DNA of 64,000 nucleotides, taken from assembly GCF_035481675.1 (NCBI RefSeq), contig NZ_JAYJJW010000002.1:62001-126000 (forward strand), written 5' to 3'. Shown here in pieces: positions 33,701 to 46,459 of this stretch. How positions within the stretch are numbered: the stretch's first letter is position 1; each line of letters begins with the position of its first letter. The notes beneath the pieces are model-generated. The model was not told the DNA's origin. It did not search any database and saw only the letters and a program-made list of their open reading frames with translations. The DNA is from Alteriqipengyuania_B sp035481675 (GTDB lineage Bacteria > Pseudomonadota > Alphaproteobacteria > Sphingomonadales > Sphingomonadaceae). The position numbers were made by a program, and so were the translations under genes.

Positions 33701-34318
33701 TTACATGTGGCTGAAGATGTCGTGGTCGGCCCAGCCGGCGATATCCAGCCGCGCCCGCGTGGGAAGGAAATCGAAACAGGCCTGCGCGAGTTCCGTCCGC
33801 CCTTCGCGTTCCAGCCGCTCGACCAGCTTTTCGCGCATGCGGTGGAGATAGCGTACGTCCGACGCCGCATAGTCGCGCTGGGCTTCGGACAGCTCCTTGC
33901 CGCCCCAGTCGCTCGACTGCTGCTGCTTGGAGATATTCTCGCCCACCAGCTCTTCCACCAGCACTTTGAGCCCGTGGCGATCGGTGTAGGTGCGCACCAG
34001 CTTGCTGGCGATCTTGGTGCAGAACACCGGCGCGGCCATCACGCCGAGGTAATATTCGATGGCGGCGAGGTCGAAACGGGCGAAGTGGTACAGCTTCAGC
34101 CGCTCCGGATCGGCGAGCACGGCGGTGAGGTTCGGCGCGTCGTAATCGCTGCCGGAGTTGAAGCGGACGAGATGCTCGTCCCCCTGCCCATCGCTGATTT
34201 GGACGACACACAGCCGGTCGCGCGGCGTGACGAGGCCCATCGTCTCCGTATCGACGGCAATCGGGCCCGGCGCGAGGACGCCTTCGGGCAGGTCTTCTTC
34301 GTGGAAATATACAGCCAT
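33701..34318 (-). CDS. rnd: Ribonuclease D-type 3'-5' exonuclease
   Basis: A 205-residue DEDDy exonuclease consisting of the catalytic domain only; E. coli RNase D has extra HRDC domains, and this short form is usual in alphaproteobacteria. Motifs in order are PIAVDTETMGL (Exo I, DTE), YHFARFDLAAI (Exo II) and YAASDVRYLHRM (Exo III with the Tyr). It probably trims tRNA or other RNA 3' ends. It heads the rnd-lptC-lptA-nucleotidyltransferase group and is divergent from ung. Confidence 0.92.
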   Translation of the reverse strand: MAVYFHEEDLPEGVLAPGPIAVDTETMGLVTPRDRLCVVQISDGQGDEHLVRFNSGSDYDAPNLTAVLADPERLKLYHFARFDLAAIEYYLGVMAAPVFCTKIASKLVRTYTDRHGLKVLVEELVGENISKQQQSSDWGGKELSEAQRDYAASDVRYLHRMREKLVERLEREGRTELAQACFDFLPTRARLDIAGWADHDIFSHM

Positions 34319-34402
34319 AGGCTGAGCGCCTTAGGCGACATGGGGATTGAGGGGAAGAGGCGCTGGCGGGTGCGCTGCGGCGGGCCTAGGCAGGGCGGGC
34401 CG

Positions 34403-35086
34403 ATGACCGACGATCCCGTCCCCCCCGCCTGGCGCGCAATCCTGGAGCCGGTGCTCGCCTCTCCGCAAGCGCGGGCGCTGGGCGGCTGGCTGCAGGCCGA
34501 GGAGGCGGCGGGCAAGGCAATCTACCCGCCGCGCGGGCAGCGGCTGCGCGCACTGGAACTGACCGCGCCGGAGGATGCCAAGGTCGTCATCCTGGGGCAG
34601 GACCCGTATCACGGGCCGGGGCAGGCGATGGGACTCAGCTTCTCCGTGCCCGAAGGCGTCCGTATCCCGCCGTCGCTGCGCAATATCTACACCGAGCTGG
34701 AAAGCGATCTCGGCATCGTCCGGCCCGGCCACGGCGACCTGACGCGCTGGGCGCAGCGCGGTGTGCTGCTGCTCAACAACACGCTGACGGTGGAGGACGG
34801 CAAGGCCGGCAGCCACGCGGGCAAGGGGTGGGACGCGATCACCGACGCCTGCGTCGCCGCCATCGCCGCGCAGGACACGCCGTCGGTGTTCATCCTGTGG
34901 GGCAGCCACGCGCAGAAGAAGGCCGCGCGCATTCCCGGCCTTTCGGACGGGAGGCACCTGGTGATCGAGAGCCCGCATCCCAGCCCGCTGTCCGCCCGGC
35001 GCGGTTTTTTCGGCAGCCGCCCGTTCAGCCGTGCAAATGCCTTCCTCGATGCCAAGGGACGCGGCGGGATCGACTGGCGGCCCTGA
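34403..35086 (+). CDS. ung: Uracil-DNA glycosylase
   Basis: A 227-residue family-1 UDG removing uracil from DNA. The water-activating motif GQDPYHGPGQAMGLSF, the LLLNNTLTVEDGKAGSH loop and the DNA-intercalating motif HPSPLSARRGFFGS are all present. The ATG after GCGGGCCG is taken as start; the much longer frame upstream overlaps rnd and lptC antisense. Divergent from rnd. Confidence 0.96.
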   Translation: MTDDPVPPAWRAILEPVLASPQARALGGWLQAEEAAGKAIYPPRGQRLRALELTAPEDAKVVILGQDPYHGPGQAMGLSFSVPEGVRIPPSLRNIYTELESDLGIVRPGHGDLTRWAQRGVLLLNNTLTVEDGKAGSHAGKGWDAITDACVAAIAAQDTPSVFILWGSHAQKKAARIPGLSDGRHLVIESPHPSPLSARRGFFGSRPFSRANAFLDAKGRGGIDWRP

Positions 35087-35163
35087 TAAACGCGCTCCCG
35101 CATACTCAGCGTTAACCATGCTGCGGGAGTATTTGCTAAGCCGCTTGGGCCTAATGCGCCCCG

Positions 35164-36534
35164 ATGCGGCATGAAATCTTTACGAATGGGGCCACCGGGA
35201 CGGTTGCCATCGGCGACCTCCTCGGCGCGTTCAGCTATGCGCTCGACCTGACGGAAGGGCAGCCGGCCGGCCATTCCGTCCGCTGTGCCTACATCGCCGG
35301 GCGCATTGCCGACCGCCTCGGCCTCGACAGCGTGGACCGCGGCCACTGTCACATGACCGCGCTGATGAAGGACCTCGGCTGCAGTTCGAACGCCGCCCGG
35401 ATTGCCGAGCTCTATTTGGCCGACGACCGCGAGTTCAAGCAGCGCTGGAAGACCATCCCGACCGGCCTGCCGTCCACCCTGCGCTTCGTCTTCGGGGAGA
35501 CGGGTAAGACCGCGCGCTTCGGGCAGAAGATCGGCGCCATCGCCAACATCCTGCGCAACGGTGACGAGGTGGCGCAGGAAATGATCGTGTCGCGCTGCAC
35601 CCGCGGGGCCAACGTGGCGCGCGACCTGCAGCTCGACGACACCGTGGCGCGGGGCATCTACCACCTCGACGAGCACTGGGACGGGTCGGGCCGCCCGGAC
35701 GGGCTTGCCGGCACCGCGATCCCGCTCGCCTCGCGCGTGGCGCTGCTCGCCCAGATCGCGGACGTGTTCCACCAGGCCGGCGGGCGCGATGGGGCGCGGA
35801 TGGAAGTCGTGCGGCGGATGGGCGGCTGGCTCGATCCCGAACTGGTGCTGGTCTTCCGGGGCCTCGCCGGGGAAACCGATTTCTGGCGCGACCTCGAATC
35901 GCCGCTGGTCGATGCCATCGTCAATGCCCGCGCCCCGCGCGATCTCGTCGCGGTGGACGAGGATTACCTCGACGCGGTTACCGCCGCGTTCGGGCGCGTG
36001 GTCGATGCGAAGAGCCCCTACACGGCGGGTCATTCGACGCGGGTCGCCGACTTTGCCGAAGGGCTGGCGCGCAAGCTCGACGTTCCCGAAGGCCGCGTGC
36101 GCCAGCTGCGCCGTGCGGCGGCATTGCACGATATCGGCAAGCTCGGCGTCTCAAGCGCGGTGCTGGAAAAGCCGGGCAAGCTGGACGACGGGGAGTGGGG
36201 CGAAATGCGCGAGCATGCCGCCCACACCGCGCGCATCCTGGGGCGCATCGGCCCGTTCGCGGAAATGGCCGAGATCGCCTCTGCCCATCACGAACGGCTC
36301 GACGGGGCGGGCTATCCGCTCGGACTCAGGGACACGCAGATCCGGCGCGAGACGCGGATCATCACGACCTGCGATTTCTACGACGCGCTCACCGCCGACC
36401 GCCCCTATCGCGGGGCGATGCCGGTGGAAAAGGCGCTCGGCGTCATGGCGGGCGAGGTCGGCAAGGCCGTCGATCCCGAATGCTTTGCCGCGCTGCGCGA
36501 ACTGGTGGCGAGCGACGAGACGCTGGCCGCCTGA
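35164..36534 (+). CDS. Double HD-domain phosphohydrolase with a C-terminal HD-GYP module
   Basis: A 456-residue protein with two related halves. The C-terminal half (from about residue 265) has an intact HD-GYP site: AGHSTRVADFAEGLA, AALHDIGKLGVS and HHERLDGAGYPLGL, so it may degrade cyclic di-GMP or a related nucleotide. The N-terminal half (about 15-230) repeats the pattern, with GHSVRCAYIAGRIA and EHWDGSGRPDGLAG. Its HD site reads TALMKDLGCSSN, so the metal His is replaced by Lys and it is probably inactive, perhaps sensory. The layout resembles HD proteins that in other bacteria end in a LuxR HTH, which is absent here. Single gene, ATG without a strong ribosome site. Confidence 0.88.
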   Translation: MRHEIFTNGATGTVAIGDLLGAFSYALDLTEGQPAGHSVRCAYIAGRIADRLGLDSVDRGHCHMTALMKDLGCSSNAARIAELYLADDREFKQRWKTIPTGLPSTLRFVFGETGKTARFGQKIGAIANILRNGDEVAQEMIVSRCTRGANVARDLQLDDTVARGIYHLDEHWDGSGRPDGLAGTAIPLASRVALLAQIADVFHQAGGRDGARMEVVRRMGGWLDPELVLVFRGLAGETDFWRDLESPLVDAIVNARAPRDLVAVDEDYLDAVTAAFGRVVDAKSPYTAGHSTRVADFAEGLARKLDVPEGRVRQLRRAAALHDIGKLGVSSAVLEKPGKLDDGEWGEMREHAAHTARILGRIGPFAEMAEIASAHHERLDGAGYPLGLRDTQIRRETRIITTCDFYDALTADRPYRGAMPVEKALGVMAGEVGKAVDPECFAALRELVASDETLAA

Positions 36535-36558
36535 CCGCGCGCCGCCTTCGCCCCGGCC

Positions 36559-37365
36559 TCAGATAACCTCGCCGCCTTCCGCGCGCAGCAATGCTGCGAC
36601 GTCGGCCGGTTCGGCATGCAGGCTGCGCGTATCGACGGTGAGGAAGGTCTTGCCGGTGCGGATCTGGCTTTCGAGGTGGTTGGCCGCGACCTCGTCCACG
36701 TCGACATCGTCGAGCATGCGGGCGATCGCCCCGCCGGTCGCGCCGAGCATGCCGCTGACCGTCGCCATCGAGCCATAGGTCGAGGCGAGGATCGCGCCCG
36801 AGGCGGCAACCGGCCCCACGCCGGGAATGGAAAACACCGCGAGGCCGAACAACGCGCCCGCAAGGCCGGTGCCCGCAACCGTGCCCGCGACCTGCATCGG
36901 GCTGTGTCCCTGCTGCCAGCCGATCTGCGTGTCCATGAAGCGGCTTGCGCGCCAGAACTTGCTGATCCGGTCCTTGGGAACGCCGGCATAGAGCAGTTCG
37001 CCGATGGCGCGGTCGGCCTGCTGCCGCCGCTCGAACACCGCGAGCACGGTGTATTCGTCGAGCGTGGACAAGGCCTCGTGCGCGGCGGCGAAATCGCGGG
37101 CGAAGGCGTGGCGCGCTGCCGCGTGGGCGAACCACAGGCGCAGGCCGGCATTCTCCCGCAGCCGGGCCGCGCTGTCCGACAGGTGGGGCCGGTGCAGCGT
37201 GCGCAGCATCTGTTCGACCGACATCGGCCGCAGCACCTGGTCGGTCGCGCGGTTGATCCATTCCGATTCGATCGGGCGCGGATGGCTGTCGGGGAGGAAG
37301 TTGAGCGCCGCCAGCTCGACGGCCTTGATCACGAACGCGGTGTCGGAGGCGTGGTCGGCTTCCAT
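36559..37365 (-). CDS. Membrane protein with general-stress (YflT-like) and glycine-rich region
   Basis: A 268-residue protein. An N-terminal helical part is followed by a segment reading EYTVLAVFERRQQADRAIGE and then LYAGVPKDRISKFWR, resembling the YflT/17M general-stress domain. Next comes a glycine-rich hydrophobic stretch (VAGTGLAGALFGLAVFSIPG) typical of such proteins, and an acidic C-terminus. Probably a membrane- or envelope-associated stress protein; no biochemical role is known. The gene converges with the HD-GYP gene and stands alone. Confidence 0.65.
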   Translation of the reverse strand: MEADHASDTAFVIKAVELAALNFLPDSHPRPIESEWINRATDQVLRPMSVEQMLRTLHRPHLSDSAARLRENAGLRLWFAHAAARHAFARDFAAAHEALSTLDEYTVLAVFERRQQADRAIGELLYAGVPKDRISKFWRASRFMDTQIGWQQGHSPMQVAGTVAGTGLAGALFGLAVFSIPGVGPVAASGAILASTYGSMATVSGMLGATGGAIARMLDDVDVDEVAANHLESQIRTGKTFLTVDTRSLHAEPADVAALLRAEGGEVI

Positions 37366-37442
37366 CGCGGGATGGCTAACACGCGGCGGCCGGAGCGCCT
37401 AGAGCGGCGTTCCGTTTTGTTCCGGATTGATGCACCCGTGCC

Positions 37443-37466
37443 CCGGCCGCACAGCCATGCGGCCGG
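37443..37466. other. Perfect hairpin downstream of gltD
   Basis: CCGGCCGCA / TGCGGCCGG, a 9-bp perfect stem with loop CAGCCA, 18 bp past the gltD stop. There is no T-run on either side, so it is better read as a transcript-end stabiliser or Rho-linked structure than as a classical terminator. Confidence 0.45.
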
Positions 37467-37484
37467 CCGTGCGGCATCGCCCGC

Positions 37485-38921
37485 TCATCGCGGCAGTTCG
37501 GTCTTGCCCATCAGCGCCTCGTCCACTGCGCGGGCAGCCTGGCGGCCTTCGCGGATCGCCCAGACGACCAGGCTCTGGCCGCGGCGCATGTCGCCGCAGG
37601 CCCAAATGCCCGCCTCGCTGGTGGCATAGGCCATCTCGTCCGCCGAAACCGCACCGCGATCCGTCAGCGCCACGCCCGACTGGTCGAGCAGGCCGCGCCG
37701 CTTGGGGCCGGTGAAGCCCATTGCGAGCAGGATGAGATCGGCTTCCAGCGTGAATTCGCTGCCTTCGATCTCCTGCATGCGGCCATCCTTCCATTCGACG
37801 CGCACGCATTCCAGCCCGGCGACTTCGCCCTTCTTGCCGACCACGCGCTTGGTCAGCACGGCCCAGTCGCGCTCCGCCCCTTCCTCGTGGCTGGACGAAG
37901 TACGCAGCTTCAGCGGCCAGTCGGGCCAGGTCAGCGCCTTGTCTTCCTTTTCCGGCGGCTTGGGCATGATTTCCAGCTGGGTGACGCTTTTCGCGCCCTG
38001 CCGGTTGGATGTGCCCACGCAGTCGCTGCCGGTGTCGCCGCCGCCGATCACGACCACGTGCTTGCCGGTCGCGGTCAGGCTGCCGCGCGGCGCGGCGCGC
38101 ACTTCGTCGTCACCCGCATTGCGCTTGTTCTGCTGGGTCAGGAATTCCATCGCCAGCCGCACGCCGGGAAGCTCTGCGCCCGGGATGTCGAGCTGGCGCG
38201 GTTCTTCCGCCCCGCCGGCCAGCACCACCGCATCGAAATTCTCCCGCAGCGAGGCGAGGCTGACGGTCACGCCCACTTCCGTGCTGGTGCGAAATTCGAC
38301 GCCTTCCGCCTCCATCTGCACCGCACGGCGGTTGATGTGGTGCTTTTCCATCTTGAAGTCGGGGATGCCGTAACGCAGCAGCCCGCCGATCCGGTCGTTC
38401 TTTTCGAACACGGTGACCGCGTGGCCGGCGCGCGCCAGCTGCTGTGCGCAGGCCATTCCGGCGGGGCCGGAGCCGACGACGGCCACCGACTTGCCGGTCT
38501 TGCGCTGCGGCAGCTGCGGCTTGACCCAGCCTTCCTCCCACCCGCGGTCGATGATCGCGCATTCGATGCTCTTGATGGTCACCGGCTGGTCGCTGATATT
38601 GAGCGTGCAGCTCGCTTCGCACGGGGCAGGGCAGATGCGGCCGGTGAATTCCGGGAAATTGTTGGTCGAATGCAGCAGGTCGAGTGCGTTCTTCCAGTCC
38701 GCCTCGTAGACGAGGTGGTTCCAGTCCGGGATCAGGTTGTTCACCGGGCAGCCGTTGTGACAATAGGGGATGCCGCAGTTCATGCAGCGCGCGGCCTGCC
38801 CCTGCAGCATGTCCTCCGGCGGGGAGACGACGAATTCGTCGTAGTTCTTCAGCCGCTCTTCGGGCGCGAGATAGTCCCGCTCGCGCCGCTCGATTTCGAG
38901 AAATCCGGTTTCCTTGCCCAT
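37485..38921 (-). CDS. gltD: Glutamate synthase (NADPH) small subunit
   Basis: A 478-residue flavoprotein subunit that takes electrons from NADPH and passes them through iron-sulfur clusters to the large subunit. The N-terminal ferredoxin-like cysteines are in CMNCGIPYCHNGCP and CPAPCEASC. The FAD motif is VAVVGSGPAGMACAQQLA, the NADPH-binding region VVIGGGDTGSDCVG, and the C-terminal FAD contact ACGDMRRGQSLVVWAIREGR. It follows gltB by 5 bp, so the two subunits are made together. Confidence 0.96.
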   Translation of the reverse strand: MGKETGFLEIERRERDYLAPEERLKNYDEFVVSPPEDMLQGQAARCMNCGIPYCHNGCPVNNLIPDWNHLVYEADWKNALDLLHSTNNFPEFTGRICPAPCEASCTLNISDQPVTIKSIECAIIDRGWEEGWVKPQLPQRKTGKSVAVVGSGPAGMACAQQLARAGHAVTVFEKNDRIGGLLRYGIPDFKMEKHHINRRAVQMEAEGVEFRTSTEVGVTVSLASLRENFDAVVLAGGAEEPRQLDIPGAELPGVRLAMEFLTQQNKRNAGDDEVRAAPRGSLTATGKHVVVIGGGDTGSDCVGTSNRQGAKSVTQLEIMPKPPEKEDKALTWPDWPLKLRTSSSHEEGAERDWAVLTKRVVGKKGEVAGLECVRVEWKDGRMQEIEGSEFTLEADLILLAMGFTGPKRRGLLDQSGVALTDRGAVSADEMAYATSEAGIWACGDMRRGQSLVVWAIREGRQAARAVDEALMGKTELPR

Positions 38922-38926
38922 TCTAC

Positions 38927-43585
<4,659 letters not shown>

Positions 43586-43673
43586 TTGCTCTCCTGCCCT
43601 GACGAGGCGTGAATACGGGGCCTTCCGGCGGTTTTCCATCGGCGAAGCGGCGGCCTGAACGGGAAGCGGGCCG

Positions 43674-43693
43674 ATAGTTACAATTGCAACTAT
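43674..43693. promoter_or_regulatory. Imperfect palindrome upstream of gltB
   Basis: ATAGTTACAATTGCAACTAT is self-complementary over 18 of 20 positions and lies 89-108 bp before the gltB start. TTGCAACT, its right half, recurs at 43763-43770. It looks like an operator for a dimeric regulator. The regulator is unknown, and no adjacent regulator gene is seen. Confidence 0.4.
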
Positions 43694-43864
43694 GGCACGA
43701 TTTCCCGACCGCTACGCCCAGAAAATGTCGTGAAATCCCCTCATGGCGAAACATCCGTATTTTTGCAACTGCGAACACGTATGCACGTCCATAGGGTTAC
43801 TGCCCTTGACGAGGTGCCCGTGGCGGGCGCAGGATGCCCGGTGGGATAGAGAGAGGAGAGAGCC

Positions 43865-44254
43865 ATGGGCGAGGCAATTCGTCGCACGGGCCATCGCGAT
43901 GCACCGGCAACGACCGGCAAGCGCCATCACAAGACACTGGGCCAGCGGATGAGCGACCATGTCGCCTACGCCTTGCTGGTCTATACCGGACTCCTGATCT
44001 TCGTCACCATGGGCGCGCTCGACAAGAGCGGCAGCTCCATGTCGCTCCTCCCCTATTTCTCGCTCGTGATCCTCGTCGCGCTGATCATCCCGGCCTGCCG
44101 CAAGTTCGAAGCGCGCTGGCTGGCGTTCGACGAGCAGGGCGAAGCTGCATCCGGCGTGAAATCGCGTTTCACGCGCGACGTCCTGATCCTGTGGGGCGTG
44201 GCCATCGGCCTGCCCTTCGCCCTCACGGCGCTCGCAAAGGTCCTTCTCGCCTGA
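43865..44254 (+). CDS. Small membrane protein, function unknown
   Basis: A 129-residue protein with a basic, disordered N-terminus (MGEAIRRTGHRDAPATTGK) and three hydrophobic helices (AYALLVYTGLLIFVTMGAL, YFSLVILVALIIPAC, LILWGVAIGLPFALTALAKV). A GAGAGGAGAGAG tract precedes the ATG, so translation is likely. The mechanosensitive-channel gene begins 20 bp downstream and may be co-transcribed. No family recognised. Confidence 0.75.
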   Translation: MGEAIRRTGHRDAPATTGKRHHKTLGQRMSDHVAYALLVYTGLLIFVTMGALDKSGSSMSLLPYFSLVILVALIIPACRKFEARWLAFDEQGEAASGVKSRFTRDVLILWGVAIGLPFALTALAKVLLA

Positions 44255-44274
44255 GGCAGCCTTACGCGGAACCT

Positions 44275-45741
44275 ATGGCAGCGACCGCCCGTTCGCCGGC
44301 CATGCTTTGGCTTACCATCCTGTACCAGCGCGCCCCATATCAACGAGTTAGAGCCGCGCTTTTCGCCGTGCTCGTGCTCATCGCGCTGGCCATCATTCCC
44401 GTCGCTTCCTCCCAGGCTGCCATCCCGCTAGGCGAGCCTGCGCCGGCCGAAGCGACGGCAGAACCCGAAGGCGCCATTTCGAGCACCCGTGACGCCAGCG
44501 CCGACGAGGCGACCGCCGCCCGCCTGCGCGCGATCTACACCGCGATCCCGGCGCTGGAGCAGGTCGAGGTCAGCGTCAACGAAGGCGTCGTGACGCTCGG
44601 CGGGCTGGCTCCCGATGCCGAATCGATCACCCGGGCGGAGGAAATCGCCGCCCGCGGCGAGGACGTCGTGACGGTGCAGAACGATATCGCCCGCGATACC
44701 TCGCTCGGCCAGGATTTCGGGCTCGGCGGCGTGGCGGAGAAATTCCGCGATTTCGTCGCCATGCTGCCGCTCATCGCCGCGGCGCTGGTGGTGGCTTTCC
44801 TGATCGCGATGCTCGGTTACCTGATTGCCGGGTTCAAGCCGCTGTGGGCGCGGGTTGCGCCGAACAGCTTCATGGTCGGCGTGATCCAGACGGCGATCCG
44901 CTTCGTCTTCATCGTCGGTGGTCTCGTCATCGCGCTCGACATGCTGGGCGCTTCCGCTCTGCTCGGCGCGGTGCTCGGCGGGGCGGGCGTCATCGGCCTC
45001 GCGCTCGGTTTCGCGATGCGCGATACAGTCGAAAATTACGTCGCCTCGCTGATGCTCAGCCTGCGCCAGCCGTTCCGCGCCAACGACCATGTGGTCATCG
45101 GCGACAAGGAAGGCCGGGTCATCCGCCTGACCAGCCGCGCTACCATCCTGATGACGCTGGACGGCAACCACCTGCGCATCCCCAATGGGCAGGTCTTCAA
45201 GGACATCATCCTCAACTACACCCGCAATCCGCAGCGCCGCTTCGAATTCGAGCTGGGCGTGGATGCGGATGACGATGCCATGGCCGCGCGCGAACTGGCG
45301 ATCGAGACGCTGAAAGGCCTCCCCTACGTGCTCGGCGATCCGCCGCCCGAGGCGCGCGTTACCGCGGTGGGCGATTCGAACGTCGTCATCCAGGTGCTGG
45401 CGTGGATCGACCAGTCGCAGACCGACTGGCACAAGGCGCGCAGCCGCACGATCCCCGCGGTCAAGGTCGCGCTGGAGGAGGCCGGGTTCGGCCTGCCCGA
45501 GCCGATCTATCGCCTGCGCTTCGACCCGCGCAGCGCGACCCTGCCGTTCGAGAATATCGAGGCGTCGAAAGGCAAACCGAAGGAAGCGGCGCCGCAGCCC
45601 AGGAAGCCCGCGCCCAAGCCTTCGCCCGACGCCGCCGACCACGATGTCGCGCCGGACAACGAAGTCGCCCGCATGGTCGACAGCGAACGCGCCGCAGGGG
45701 GCGAGACCGACCTGCTCGATAGCGGCAGGCCGGTGGAATAG
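44275..45741 (+). CDS. Mechanosensitive ion channel (MscS-type) with N-terminal BON domain
   Basis: A 488-residue membrane protein. A signal-peptide-like segment (ALFAVLVLIALAIIPVASSQ) precedes a BON-type domain (QVEVSVNEGVVTLGGLAPDA, residues ~95-135). Transmembrane helices follow, and then the MscS pore helix and beta domain (GALLGGAGVIGLALG-like; here LGAVLGGAGVIGLALGFAMR, then PFRANDHVVIGDKEGRVIRL). The C-terminus is a long proline/lysine-rich tail. It should open on membrane tension. The BON domain is usually periplasmic and lipid-associated. A second possible start nine codons later cannot be excluded. Confidence 0.9.
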   Translation: MAATARSPAMLWLTILYQRAPYQRVRAALFAVLVLIALAIIPVASSQAAIPLGEPAPAEATAEPEGAISSTRDASADEATAARLRAIYTAIPALEQVEVSVNEGVVTLGGLAPDAESITRAEEIAARGEDVVTVQNDIARDTSLGQDFGLGGVAEKFRDFVAMLPLIAAALVVAFLIAMLGYLIAGFKPLWARVAPNSFMVGVIQTAIRFVFIVGGLVIALDMLGASALLGAVLGGAGVIGLALGFAMRDTVENYVASLMLSLRQPFRANDHVVIGDKEGRVIRLTSRATILMTLDGNHLRIPNGQVFKDIILNYTRNPQRRFEFELGVDADDDAMAARELAIETLKGLPYVLGDPPPEARVTAVGDSNVVIQVLAWIDQSQTDWHKARSRTIPAVKVALEEAGFGLPEPIYRLRFDPRSATLPFENIEASKGKPKEAAPQPRKPAPKPSPDAADHDVAPDNEVARMVDSERAAGGETDLLDSGRPVE

Positions 45742-45834
45742 GTCGACTAACCAGGCGGTGATAGCAGAAGGGCGCCCGCCCGGACCTGCCCCGCAGCCGG
45801 AACGCAGTCCCGGCGGAGGGAACGGCAGGGAGGA

Positions 45835-46365
45835 TTACGAACCCTTGGCCCGCTCGATGCTTTCCAGCACGATCTGCCGCGCTTCGGCCGCGTCGCCCCA
45901 GTTGCCGACGCGTACCCACTTCTCGGCTTCCAGGTCCTTGTAGTGGGTGAAGAAGTGCTCGATCTGGCTGAAGATGATGCTCGGCAGGTCCTTCGTTTCC
46001 CCGACGTCGGAGTAATAGGGGAAGGTGGTGTCCACCGGCACGCAGATCAGCTTCTCGTCGCCGCCGTGCTCGTCTTCCAGGTTGAGCACGCCGATGGGCC
46101 GGGCGCGCACGACGCTGCCGGCGATGAAGGGGCTGCGCGCGATGACCAACGCGTCGAGCGGGTCGCCGTCGGGGCTGAGCGTGTGGGGCACGAAGCCGTA
46201 ATTCGCCGGATAACGCATCGGCGTGTGCAGGATGCGGTCGACGAACAGCGCGCCGGATGCCTTGTCGAACTCGTACTTCACGGGTTCGCCGCCGGTCGGC
46301 ACTTCGATGATGACGTTGAGGCTCTCGGGCGGGTTGTCGCCCGTGGGGATCTTGCTGATGTCCAT
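45835..46365 (-). CDS. ppa: Inorganic pyrophosphatase
   Basis: A 176-residue soluble family-I pyrophosphatase converting PPi to two phosphates. Visible motifs are YEFDKASGALFVDRIL, MRYPANYGFVPHTL and DGDPLDALVIA, with the metal-binding Asp residues of the family signature. Usual length. The start ATG follows at normal distance from the divergent hisS gene. The longer upstream frame is antisense to hisS. Confidence 0.96.
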   Translation of the reverse strand: MDISKIPTGDNPPESLNVIIEVPTGGEPVKYEFDKASGALFVDRILHTPMRYPANYGFVPHTLSPDGDPLDALVIARSPFIAGSVVRARPIGVLNLEDEHGGDEKLICVPVDTTFPYYSDVGETKDLPSIIFSQIEHFFTHYKDLEAEKWVRVGNWGDAAEARQIVLESIERAKGS

Positions 46366-46459
46366 AGTGGGGCGCGCTCTAGCCGCGATGCTGCACATGC
46401 GAAAGGGTGTTTCGGCAGCGCGATTGCAGAATGCCCGCGCCTCGCCTAATTGCGCGGCC

